The notes under the pieces are model-generated. The model did not search any database, was not told the DNA's origin, and worked only from the letters and a program-made list of their open reading frames with translations. Of a DNA stretch of 37,006 nucleotides, positions 9,185-15,787 are shown in pieces. Location: positions 67,839 through 104,844 of the forward strand of contig JAFYHA010000141.1 in the NCBI GenBank assembly GCA_017539425.1. Reading direction: 5' to 3'. Position numbers and translations under genes: made by a program. Numbering within the stretch: position 1 is the first letter of the stretch; every line of letters starts with the position of its first letter. This DNA comes from Clostridia bacterium. GTDB taxonomy: Bacteria > Bacillota > Clostridia > Oscillospirales > CAG-272.

Positions 9185-9906
9185 TATGCATAAACCTCCT
9201 CGAGTTTCTTCACTGCATCAACAGTCATAACCAGTTTCTCAGCATTCATGATGTCATAGACGTTCAGAGTGCTGTACAGGGTTGTCTTGACTTCCGGAAT
9301 GTTTGCGCATCCCTTAACGACGACCGCATTGACCTCGGGAAGAACAAGCAGCGCGGTCTGAGCCTTCGTTGCCGTGCGGGTTCCCTTTTCGCCTTTGATC
9401 AGTTCGCCGTTTTCATCAAGCTTGTAAACCTTGAATTCCTTTTCGTAAGTCTTTTCACAGCCCAGGGCCTTGAACATCGCGACCATCTTGGACGTGGACT
9501 TCTCATAGCTGTCCAGATTCACGGAATCCACGAGGATCAGGTCGCCGGAAGCGGCTCTAGCGGACAGAGCGCTGTACAGTGCCAGTCTCTTGACCTTTTT
9601 GTTCATCGTGATCCGATAATCTCTGGGTTTCGGGCCTAATGCGATACCGCCGTGTGTCCACTGCGGAGACCGTGTGGAACCCTGACGGGCGCGTCCTGTG
9701 CCCTTCTGTCTCCAGGGCTTCTTACCGCCGCCGCTGACCTCGGTACGGGTCAGTGTGGACTGCGTGCCCTGACGCTGATTGACGAGATACATCTTTACGG
9801 CCTGGTGAAGGACAGACACATTGACTTCCGCACCGAACAGTTTTTCGGACAGGTCCAACGCACCGACTTCAGCACCGGCCATATTATAAACTTTTACGTT
9901 TGGCAT
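9184..9906 (-). CDS. rplD: 50S ribosomal protein L4, with insertion
   Basis: L4 has a globular domain on the 50S surface and a loop that reaches into the exit tunnel. In gamma-proteobacteria it also represses the S10 operon. The loop sequence KKPWRQKGTGRARQGSTRSP is present, and residues 84-112 are typical. The 240-residue product is about 30 longer than usual. The extra part is a charged segment at about residues 151-183 (start EKTYEKEFKVYKLDENG), placed in the globular domain between two conserved blocks. It starts 20 nt after rplC. Confidence 0.97.
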   Translation of the reverse strand: MPNVKVYNMAGAEVGALDLSEKLFGAEVNVSVLHQAVKMYLVNQRQGTQSTLTRTEVSGGGKKPWRQKGTGRARQGSTRSPQWTHGGIALGPKPRDYRITMNKKVKRLALYSALSARAASGDLILVDSVNLDSYEKSTSKMVAMFKALGCEKTYEKEFKVYKLDENGELIKGEKGTRTATKAQTALLVLPEVNAVVVKGCANIPEVKTTLYSTLNVYDIMNAEKLVMTVDAVKKLEEVYA

Positions 9907-9926
9907 TGTATGTTACCTCCTTCAGC

Positions 9927-10613
9927 TCAGCCCTTGATCGAATCGCGAATGAATACGATTCCGTCTTTGGCACCGGGAATGGCACCCTTGACAGCGATCA
10001 GATTCTTCTCGGAGTCGATCTTGACGACCTTGAGATTAAGAATGGTGACTTGCTCATTACCGTACTGTCCAGCCATGTGCTTGTTCTTGTAGACACGGGA
10101 AGGAGTGGAGTTCGGACCCATAGAGCCAACCTCGCGGTGGATCGGGCCAACGCCGTGCGTGGAGCACAGTGTGTGCTGATTCCATCTCTTGACGGCACCG
10201 GTATATCCGTGGCCCTTTGTGAGACCGGTAACATCGACCTTTTCACCAACGGTGAAGGTATCGACGGTCACTTGCTTGCCACTTTCATAACCGGAGCAAT
10301 CCTCAAAGCGGAATTCCTTCAGGTGCTTCAGAATCGGCAGATCTTCGCCGGGAACCCATTTTCTGAAATGGCCCTTTTCTGCCGCAGACAGATAGTTGTG
10401 TCTCTTTTTGCCACCTTTTGTGGTGCGGAACAAATGCTGGGACTTTACTTCTTCGAAGCCAAGCTGAACGGCATCGTATCCGTCATTCTCTGCAGTCTTC
10501 TTCTGCACAACGGTGCAGGGACCTGCCTCGATGACAGTAACGGGAATCGCATTCCCTCTCTCATCGAAAATTTGAGTCATACCGATTTTCTTACCGATAA
10601 TACCCTTTTTCAT
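9927..10613 (-). CDS. rplC: 50S ribosomal protein L3
   Basis: L3 is an early assembly protein whose long loop approaches the peptidyl transferase centre. The start is the ATG at 10613, which gives the family N-terminus MKKGIIGKKIGMTQIF with GGAGG 8 nt upstream. The in-frame upstream ATG at 10628 overlaps that Shine-Dalgarno. The 228-residue product contains VTGLTKGHGYTGAVKRW and the signature GSMGPNSTPSRVYKNKHMAG. The preceding 120-nt gap from rpsJ contains a hairpin. Confidence 0.97.
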   Translation of the reverse strand: MKKGIIGKKIGMTQIFDERGNAIPVTVIEAGPCTVVQKKTAENDGYDAVQLGFEEVKSQHLFRTTKGGKKRHNYLSAAEKGHFRKWVPGEDLPILKHLKEFRFEDCSGYESGKQVTVDTFTVGEKVDVTGLTKGHGYTGAVKRWNQHTLCSTHGVGPIHREVGSMGPNSTPSRVYKNKHMAGQYGNEQVTILNLKVVKIDSEKNLIAVKGAIPGAKDGIVFIRDSIKG

Positions 10614-10637
10614 GTTTGCTTCCTCCATAAATTATTG

Positions 10638-10661
10638 GTTGGACACCCGTTCGGGGCCAAC
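10638..10661 (-). promoter_or_regulatory. Hairpin just upstream of the rplC ribosome-binding site
   Basis: In the 120-nt rpsJ-rplC gap, GTTGG and CCAAC pair around an inner CCC/GGG stem with a GAAC loop. The structure ends about 15 nt before the rplC Shine-Dalgarno. No T run follows it, so it is not an obvious terminator. A role in translational control or mRNA processing is possible but is inferred from position alone. Confidence 0.35.
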
Positions 10662-10733
10662 ATGACTTACAAAGTTTTGTCGTACGGCCTGTTGGGTCTG
10701 GCCATCCGCCTTTAGCTTTGTTTAATAGCTTTC

Positions 10734-11039
10734 TTAAAGCTTGATCTCAATCTCAACACCAGCGGGGAGTTCGACTCTCATCAGATCGTCGATTGCTTTC
10801 TTGGACGGTTTGATGATGTCGATCAGTCTCTTGTGTGTACGAGTTTCGAACTGTTCACGGCTGTCCTTATACTTGTGGACCGCACGAAGGATCGTGATGA
10901 TTTCCTTATCCGTCGGAAGCGGAATGGGGCCGGAAACTTCAGCACCGTTTCTCTTCGCAACTTCAACGATCTTCTCTGCAGCAGTATCAATCAGCTTGTG
11001 ATCATAACTCTTGAGTCTGATTCTCACTTTTTCTGCCAT
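10734..11039 (-). CDS. rpsJ: 30S ribosomal protein S10
   Basis: S10 belongs to the 30S head and, as NusE, also takes part in transcription antitermination with NusB. The start is the ATG at 11039, with AAGGAGG 9-10 nt upstream and the N-terminus [22 protein letters not shown]-initiated extension to 11165 has no ribosome-binding site and no family similarity. The 101-residue product is typical, with the conserved [29 protein letters not shown]. It is the first gene of the S10-spc operon. Confidence 0.98.
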   Translation of the reverse strand: MAEKVRIRLKSYDHKLIDTAAEKIVEVAKRNGAEVSGPIPLPTDKEIITILRAVHKYKDSREQFETRTHKRLIDIIKPSKKAIDDLMRVELPAGVEIEIKL

Positions 11040-11332
11040 TTTGGTTGCCTCCTTGTTTGTAAGTTGCCGCCTATAATAAAAAATGTAGGCTTCGCTTGCC
11101 AAGTGGGGCCTTCGCTCTGCACACGCTATCTCGCGTTTCTCACTTCCCGAAAAGATTGGATTCACCCGGACATCAGCATCTGTCTGAATGAACCCCTCAA
11201 CGGTTGTGATCTATACGAAACGCTTGCGCATTGCGATTTCAGCTACACTCGCCCGATTATCGGACATACTCCACGGAAATTCCCTGTTTCCATATAAGAA
11301 ACAGCAACCTCCCGCTTCTTCGCACATCAAGC
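11040..11332 (-). promoter_or_regulatory. Long 5' leader of the S10-spc operon
   Basis: About 290 nt separate the predicted transcription start (near 11332) from the rpsJ start codon. I see no convincing coding region. Local complementarity includes GGAAA/TTTCC at the 5' end and GCCTA/TAGGC about 20 nt before the ribosome-binding site. A leader of this length before a ribosomal operon often carries autogenous or growth-rate control. No T-rich attenuator hairpin is evident and I do not recognise a known leader family. Confidence 0.45.
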
Positions 11333-11338
11333 TCGCCC

Positions 11339-11367
11339 ATTATACCATAGGGCCCAAAAATCTTCAA
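11339..11367 (-). promoter_or_regulatory. Promoter of the S10-spc ribosomal operon
   Basis: Read on the minus strand, a -35 box TTGAAG (11362-11367) and a -10 box TATAAT (11339-11344) are separated by exactly 17 nt. The -10 is preceded by TGG, so it is also an extended -10. This is a near-consensus housekeeping sigma promoter and the strongest candidate for the whole ribosomal cluster. Confidence 0.85.
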
Positions 11368-11419
11368 GAATTATTTCTTTTGCAATTGTAGAACTTTTGC
11401 ACTCATATCTGGGTTTATT

Positions 11420-11436
11420 TTGTGCAATCTGCACAA
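11420..11436. promoter_or_regulatory. 17-bp perfect palindrome between divergent promoters
   Basis: TTGTGCA and TGCACAA form a perfect 7-bp inverted repeat around a 3-nt centre. It lies 53 bp upstream of the S10 promoter -35 box and 178 bp upstream of the extended -10 box of the plus-strand operon. It has the size and symmetry of a repressor operator. It resembles the Rex consensus (TTGTGAA-N4-TTCACAA), but the spacing is one base short and an inner base differs, so I do not call it a Rex site. Confidence 0.4.
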
Positions 11437-11613
11437 CAGCGACTTGCATGTCTCTGCTTTTACCAGTTTTTTACAATTTTTTGGCCGTGGTCAAGAAACG
11501 ATTATCTTGTTCCTTTGCCTTTCCACATGTCCATGATCTCTCCAGGTCATCACCACCGGCACAGACATACTTTTTTCTCAATCAGATTGGATATGGTAAC
11601 TGGACAAAAAGTG

Positions 11614-11622
11614 TGCTATAAT
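11614..11622 (+). promoter_or_regulatory. Extended -10 promoter of the plus-strand operon
   Basis: TGC followed by TATAAT forms an extended -10 element on the plus strand. No good -35 hexamer is found at 16-18 nt, which is tolerated by extended -10 promoters. Transcription would start near 11629, giving a leader of about 60 nt before the first gene. Confidence 0.6.
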
Positions 11623-11639
11623 GTTAAAGTAATGATTTT

Positions 11640-11670
11640 GCGTCAGGTTCAGCCTCGGGCAAACCGACGC
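11640..11670 (+). promoter_or_regulatory. 5'-UTR hairpin before the membrane protein gene
   Basis: GCGTCAGGTT (11640-11649) pairs with AACCGACGC (11662-11670) as a 9-bp stem with one bulged A and a 12-nt loop. It starts about 11 nt after the predicted transcription start and ends 6 nt before the GGGAGG ribosome-binding site. It is not followed by T residues, so it is not a terminator. It could stabilise the mRNA or modulate ribosome access. Confidence 0.45.
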
Positions 11671-11689
11671 AGGCCGGGAGGACACCCAT

Positions 11690-12568
11690 ATGATGGATAA
11701 AATTCGCATATCTGCCTTGAAATGGGTCGTTCCGTCTCTAACGCTCATTTCCGCCCTTCTCTATACGTTCTCTATACTGTTCAGTTTTGATTCCGAGGTT
11801 GGATATTTTGATGTCTCACCTCTCCTGATTGCGGCACGGATCGGGTTCGGGCTTTCACTTGTCGTCCCACTCTTTTTTGTGATTGCAGCAACGGATACCA
11901 AATCCTATCCGCTTTCATATGATCCTTCGGCCGTGGCCCTTCGCAGATATGACCGCAAACTGGCTGCATTCCCGGTTCTTGGGTTGCTGATCTGCGGGAC
12001 CGGGCTCCTGATCCCCTTCACCTCTGCCATCAATGCCGTATGCGCCGTATTATGTCTGGTCGGCATTATCTTTTTTGCACAGATGCTGGGCACACGGATG
12101 TCCGCTCTTTGGGGACTCCCCATCATCGTCTTTTGTATGATCCGTCTGTATGTGATATACACGGATTTCCATATCCCGTTGAATTCTCCATTAAAAGAAT
12201 CCGTAATGTATGGCCTGCTGACCATAATGCTGGTCATCCTGGCCGAAATGCAGTGCATGACATCCGCCGGCAAGCCCAGGTACTGGTTTTTCAGCATGAG
12301 CGTGTCCTCGTCCGTCGGAGCTGTAGCCGGAATCCCCTTCCTTATTTATTATATCCGCCAGGAAGCGATCACATCTTCCTTTGCCGTACAGGCTTTTCTA
12401 AGCCTGACTATGGCAGGTTATTGCATCTACAGGCTGACATCCGTCTTAAGACCCCGTTCGGAGAACCCGGACGCTCCTGCAGACCCAGATTCCAGTATCA
12501 TCCCGGACGAAGCAGAACGGTCCGGTGATGTATCCCAAAGCAGTTCAGACAGAGGTCAGAGTCTATGA
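11690..12568 (+). CDS. Multi-pass membrane protein of unknown function
   Basis: I do not recognise the family. The 292-residue product has about seven or eight hydrophobic segments, roughly at residues 12-32, 44-67, 93-130 (probably two), 136-156, 170-188, 204-222 and 228-248. It ends in a hydrophilic tail rich in Ser, Asp and Pro from about residue 255. No signal peptide cleavage motif or catalytic motif is obvious. The start at 11690 has GGGAGG 8 nt upstream. The stop overlaps the next gene's ATG (ATGA), which implies co-translation with the HTH protein. A membrane sensor or regulator of that protein is possible but unproven. Confidence 0.85.
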   Translation: MMDKIRISALKWVVPSLTLISALLYTFSILFSFDSEVGYFDVSPLLIAARIGFGLSLVVPLFFVIAATDTKSYPLSYDPSAVALRRYDRKLAAFPVLGLLICGTGLLIPFTSAINAVCAVLCLVGIIFFAQMLGTRMSALWGLPIIVFCMIRLYVIYTDFHIPLNSPLKESVMYGLLTIMLVILAEMQCMTSAGKPRYWFFSMSVSSSVGAVAGIPFLIYYIRQEAITSSFAVQAFLSLTMAGYCIYRLTSVLRPRSENPDAPADPDSSIIPDEAERSGDVSQSSSDRGQSL

Positions 12569-13146
12569 GTTCCGCATCCCCCATCCGCATTCAATGGCTA
12601 CACAAAAAGATACTGGGCAAAGTCTATCCCAACCTGAAATCTCTGGCGGACCGGTATCACATCAGTCTACGTCAGGCTCAGCGGGACGTGACCTATCTGA
12701 AAGAGGAACTGGGAGCTCCCGTTGAATACAGCCCGCAGAAAAAAGGCTATTATTACTCCCAGCCCTATTCTCTTCCCCCGTTTATCACCAATGAAAACGA
12801 CGAAAGTTTTATGGACGCCGGAGCGGACGAGAATGAACTCTACCGCGGGGGGCTTGAGGGACTTCAGATCCAGATTCCATATACCGCTATCGTATCCATA
12901 AAAGACAAACTCGCCGTAATGGAAATCAACCGGTTTATCAAGGAAACAAAAGCTCCCGGCATCTATGAGTGCGAGTTCCACAATATTGACCATTTTCTGG
13001 CCGTCCTAATGACCATTCCATCCAATCTGCGTATCGTGGAACCGGACTGGCTGAGGGAAACGTTGGTCAGGAACGCCAAACGGATCCTGGAAAACAACGT
13101 GGATGAGAACGATGACGATATGTTCTCATCCTCTTCCCGACGATAA
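12565..13146 (+). CDS. Compact HTH regulator with WYL/WCX-like C-terminus
   Basis: The 193-residue product starts with a winged-helix-like segment (residues about 8-60: RIQWLHKKILGK, LKSLADRYHISLRQAQRDVTYL), which resembles the HTH_11 domain of DeoR/WYL-type regulators. The C-terminal part (about residues 137-180: ECEFHNIDHFLAVLMT, RIVEPDWLRETLVRNAKRIL) resembles the WCX extension that follows WYL domains. The classical WYL core between them is short and degenerate. A ligand- or nucleic-acid-responsive transcription factor is likely. It overlaps the membrane protein gene by 4 nt, so the two are probably made together. The C-terminus is acidic, then Ser-rich. Confidence 0.75.
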   Translation: MSSASPIRIQWLHKKILGKVYPNLKSLADRYHISLRQAQRDVTYLKEELGAPVEYSPQKKGYYYSQPYSLPPFITNENDESFMDAGADENELYRGGLEGLQIQIPYTAIVSIKDKLAVMEINRFIKETKAPGIYECEFHNIDHFLAVLMTIPSNLRIVEPDWLRETLVRNAKRILENNVDENDDDMFSSSSRR

Positions 13147-13225
13147 GCAAAAACGACTCAATCTCCAAGAAAGGTAACCACCGGAGTCTTCAGGCTTTAC
13201 GGCCGTGCATCCTGGTTTTCTAATT

Positions 13226-14386
13226 ATGAGTGCGCCTACCCTTTATATTGAAAAATGCGACTCTTATACACCCGATGTAAAAGAGTCGCTTCTCCATCTT
13301 ATCCGCCCCTTCGGATGGCCGGAAAAGGCCGCCGGAAAGCGGGTAGCCATCAAGGTCAACCTTCTCCACGGAGCATCCCCGGAGAAGGCCGTTGTGACAC
13401 ACCCTGTCCTGGTCAAGGCCCTGAGCGAACTGCTTGTGGAAGCCGGCGCGGAATCCGTGGTCATCGGGGACAGCCCTGGCGGACTGTATACGGTGTCCTA
13501 TCTCAATCATGTCTATAAACTGTCACAGTTGCTCCCCTGCGAATCCGAGCGGGTGCATCTGAATCAGAATGTCGAGACTCGGGAGGGCCATTACGAAAAC
13601 GCCTATCTCCTACACAGCTTTTCATATACAGCCTATCTGGATGACGCCGATCTGCTGATCGATTTCTGCAAGCTGAAGACCCATGGTATGATGGGAATGA
13701 GCGCAGCCGTTAAAAATATGTTCGGAACGATCCCGGGCACAACGAAGCCTGAGTATCATATGCGATTTCCGAACAAAACGGACTTTTCCAAGATGCTGCT
13801 GGACATCTACCGGTACTGGCATCCGGATCTGTGTATCGTAGATGCCATAGACGGCATGGAAGGAAACGGCCCGTCACAGGGTCTTCCGCGCCACATCGGC
13901 TGTCTGATAGCGGGAACGAACGCGGTGGAGGTAGACCTGGTCTGTGCCGGGATCATCAATCTAAAACCGGAAGACGTGCCTACGCTTGAAGTAGCGGAAC
14001 AGCTGGGCCTGATTCAGGCAGATACTCTGGATACCCTGACAACCGGCGGAGCCGACTGGCGGGATTTCGTCGTACGGGATTATCAGAATGTTGCCGTCAA
14101 ATCCGACATTGCCTTTGCCGGAAAAGGAGGCCCCATAGGCCGCGCATTTCGGTCCATAGCCCGTATCTTTCTAAAGTCACGCCCGCAGGTACGCAAAAAG
14201 CAGTGCATCGGCTGTGCAAAGTGCTTTCAGGTTTGTCCCGCCCGGGCCATCACCATGAAAGACAAGAAACCGGTCATAGACCGGTCTCAGTGTATCAAGT
14301 GTTTTTGCTGCCAGGAATTCTGTCCCGTAGGAGCTATGAAAGTCCACAGGACTCCGTTGGCCAAACTTCTTTCCAAAAACAAGTAG
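13226..14386 (+). CDS. DUF362 protein with C-terminal two-cluster ferredoxin domain
   Basis: Residues about 35-290 match the DUF362 fold (VAIKVNLLHGASPEKAVVTHP, VVIGDSPGG, DFCKLKTHGMMGMSAAVKNMFG, IVDAIDGMEGNGPSQG). The C-terminus carries two CxxCxxCxxxC motifs (C327/330/333/337 and C356/359/362/366), enough for two 4Fe-4S clusters. The product is 386 residues from the ATG at 13226, chosen because MSAPTLYIEKCDSY fits the family start. A GTG at 13205 is in frame, and neither start has a good ribosome-binding site. The biochemical role of DUF362 proteins is poorly defined. A cytoplasmic electron-transfer or iron-sulfur role is inferred from the clusters. It is the last gene before a strong terminator. 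Confidence 0.9.
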   Translation: MSAPTLYIEKCDSYTPDVKESLLHLIRPFGWPEKAAGKRVAIKVNLLHGASPEKAVVTHPVLVKALSELLVEAGAESVVIGDSPGGLYTVSYLNHVYKLSQLLPCESERVHLNQNVETREGHYENAYLLHSFSYTAYLDDADLLIDFCKLKTHGMMGMSAAVKNMFGTIPGTTKPEYHMRFPNKTDFSKMLLDIYRYWHPDLCIVDAIDGMEGNGPSQGLPRHIGCLIAGTNAVEVDLVCAGIINLKPEDVPTLEVAEQLGLIQADTLDTLTTGGADWRDFVVRDYQNVAVKSDIAFAGKGGPIGRAFRSIARIFLKSRPQVRKKQCIGCAKCFQVCPARAITMKDKKPVIDRSQCIKCFCCQEFCPVGAMKVHRTPLAKLLSKNK

Positions 14387-14391
14387 TGCAA

Positions 14392-14427
14392 GAGCAGAGG
14401 GATTTCGGTCTCTCTGCTCCGTTTTTT
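14392..14427 (+). terminator. Intrinsic terminator of the plus-strand operon
   Basis: An 11-bp stem with one G-U pair (GAGCAGAGGGA and TCTCTCTGCTC) and a 6-nt loop is followed after CG by six T residues. It lies 6 nt after the DUF362 stop codon. The opposite strand lacks a T run, so hisS, which converges here, has no equally clear terminator. Confidence 0.9.
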
Positions 14428-14430
14428 GCG

Positions 14431-15786
14431 CTACATATGTACGGGAGTCTGTTTTTCAGATTCCGCAATTTTTTTACGGATTTCAACAATTGCTTCGCTT
14501 ATCGTGCATTTAACCTGATTGCCCGTCTGCATATCCTTCAGTGATAAGGCGTTTTCACGGATCTCGTCTTCTCCCAGAAACAGTACGAACGGGACCGCCA
14601 AACGGTCTGCATAATGCATCTTGGCTTTGAACTTGCCCTCTTCAAGATAGATCTGCGTACGGATCCCTTCTTCTCGCAGTTTGCTGGAGAGCGAGATCGC
14701 GTCCGTGATCTCCTGGGTCATAGGAATGATCAGCACGTCCTCGGGTGCCCGGTATGCGTCGCTCAGATAATTCATATCGTTCAGGATAAAGAACAGTCTG
14801 GTCAGGCCTATCGACATACCCACGCCGGGGAGACTTCTGTTCGTATAATACCCAGCCAGATTGTCATACCGTCCTCCCGAGCAGATGCTTCCGATCTCAG
14901 GATGCCGGATCAGCGTAGTTTCATAGACCGTTCCGGTATAGTAATCCAATCCGCGGGCGATGGAAAGATCAATGGAAAAATGGTCCTCAGGAACTCCGAA
15001 CGCGCGGACGGCGGACAGAACACTCTTCAGTTCGGAAACACCTGCGTCAAACTGTTCGTTCTGTCCGCTCAGACCTTCCAGCTTGGCCATCACTTCTTCG
15101 TTGGATCCGCGGAATCCCACAAAATCGATGATCCGGTCGCACGCATCCTTGGAAAGACCCTGTTCCTTAAGTTCTTCCACAACCTTTTCCCGGCCCATCT
15201 TATCAATCTTGTCGACAGTACGCAGGATATCCGTTGTGCGCTCTTTTGCGCCCATCATGTCAAAGAAGCCGCCCAGTACTTTCCGGTTGTTGATCCGGAT
15301 GACAAACTCTCCGATCCCGAGTCTGGTCAGGATCTGGTAGATAATGCTCGGGATCTCCGCATCATAGTAAATGCTCAGTTTTCCGTCACCAACAATATCG
15401 ATATCCGCCTGATAAAACTCGCGGAATCTTCCACGCTGCGCGCGCTCACCGCGATAAACTTTCCCGATTTGATACCTACGGAACGGGAAAGTCAGATCCG
15501 GAGCATGCTGTGCGACATACTTGGCCAGTGGAACAGTCAGGTCAAACCGCATCGTGAGATCCGTATCCCCCTTGTTGAACCGGTAGATCTGTTTCTCGGT
15601 CTCTCCTCCGGCTTTGGCCAGCAGGATCTCCGAGTACTCCAGCACCGGCGTATCCAGCGGCGCAAACCCATACAGCCGGTAGACCTCCTCCAGAACGGAT
15701 TTGATCTTTTCAAATATTTGCTGCTTCTCAGGCAGCAGTTCCATAAACCCGGGCAGTGTCCTGGGTTCAATTCTTGTATTGCTCAT
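14431..15786 (-). CDS. hisS: Histidyl-tRNA synthetase
   Basis: This cytoplasmic enzyme charges tRNA-His with histidine using ATP. The 451-residue class II synthetase shows motif 2 (YRGERAQRGRFREFYQADID), the histidine-specific signature ARGLDYYTGTVYE, the SICSGGRYDNL stretch near motif 3, and a C-terminal anticodon-binding domain (from about residue 360). The start is the ATG at 15786, with AAAGGA upstream and the N-terminus MSNTRIEPRTLPGF; an upstream in-frame extension overlaps the previous gene. That previous gene ends 1 nt upstream, so hisS is translationally coupled to the dehydratase-like gene. It is somewhat longer than the usual 420 or so residues. Confidence 0.97.
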   Translation of the reverse strand: MSNTRIEPRTLPGFMELLPEKQQIFEKIKSVLEEVYRLYGFAPLDTPVLEYSEILLAKAGGETEKQIYRFNKGDTDLTMRFDLTVPLAKYVAQHAPDLTFPFRRYQIGKVYRGERAQRGRFREFYQADIDIVGDGKLSIYYDAEIPSIIYQILTRLGIGEFVIRINNRKVLGGFFDMMGAKERTTDILRTVDKIDKMGREKVVEELKEQGLSKDACDRIIDFVGFRGSNEEVMAKLEGLSGQNEQFDAGVSELKSVLSAVRAFGVPEDHFSIDLSIARGLDYYTGTVYETTLIRHPEIGSICSGGRYDNLAGYYTNRSLPGVGMSIGLTRLFFILNDMNYLSDAYRAPEDVLIIPMTQEITDAISLSSKLREEGIRTQIYLEEGKFKAKMHYADRLAVPFVLFLGEDEIRENALSLKDMQTGNQVKCTISEAIVEIRKKIAESEKQTPVHM

Positions 15787-15787
15787 T

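Noticed and set aside
7535..9193. 552-codon plus-strand open frame opposite rplB, rplW, rpsS
   Set aside because: It is antisense to highly conserved ribosomal genes, has no ribosome-binding site and its translation has no recognisable domain. It is a by-product of codon usage on the coding strand.
11040..11165. GTG-initiated N-terminal extension of S10
   Set aside because: It has no ribosome-binding site, would triple the normal leader of S10 and does not match the family, whereas the ATG at 11039 fits perfectly.
11420..11436. Rex operator
   Set aside because: The palindrome resembles a Rex site but the spacer is 3 nt instead of 4 and an inner base differs from the consensus.
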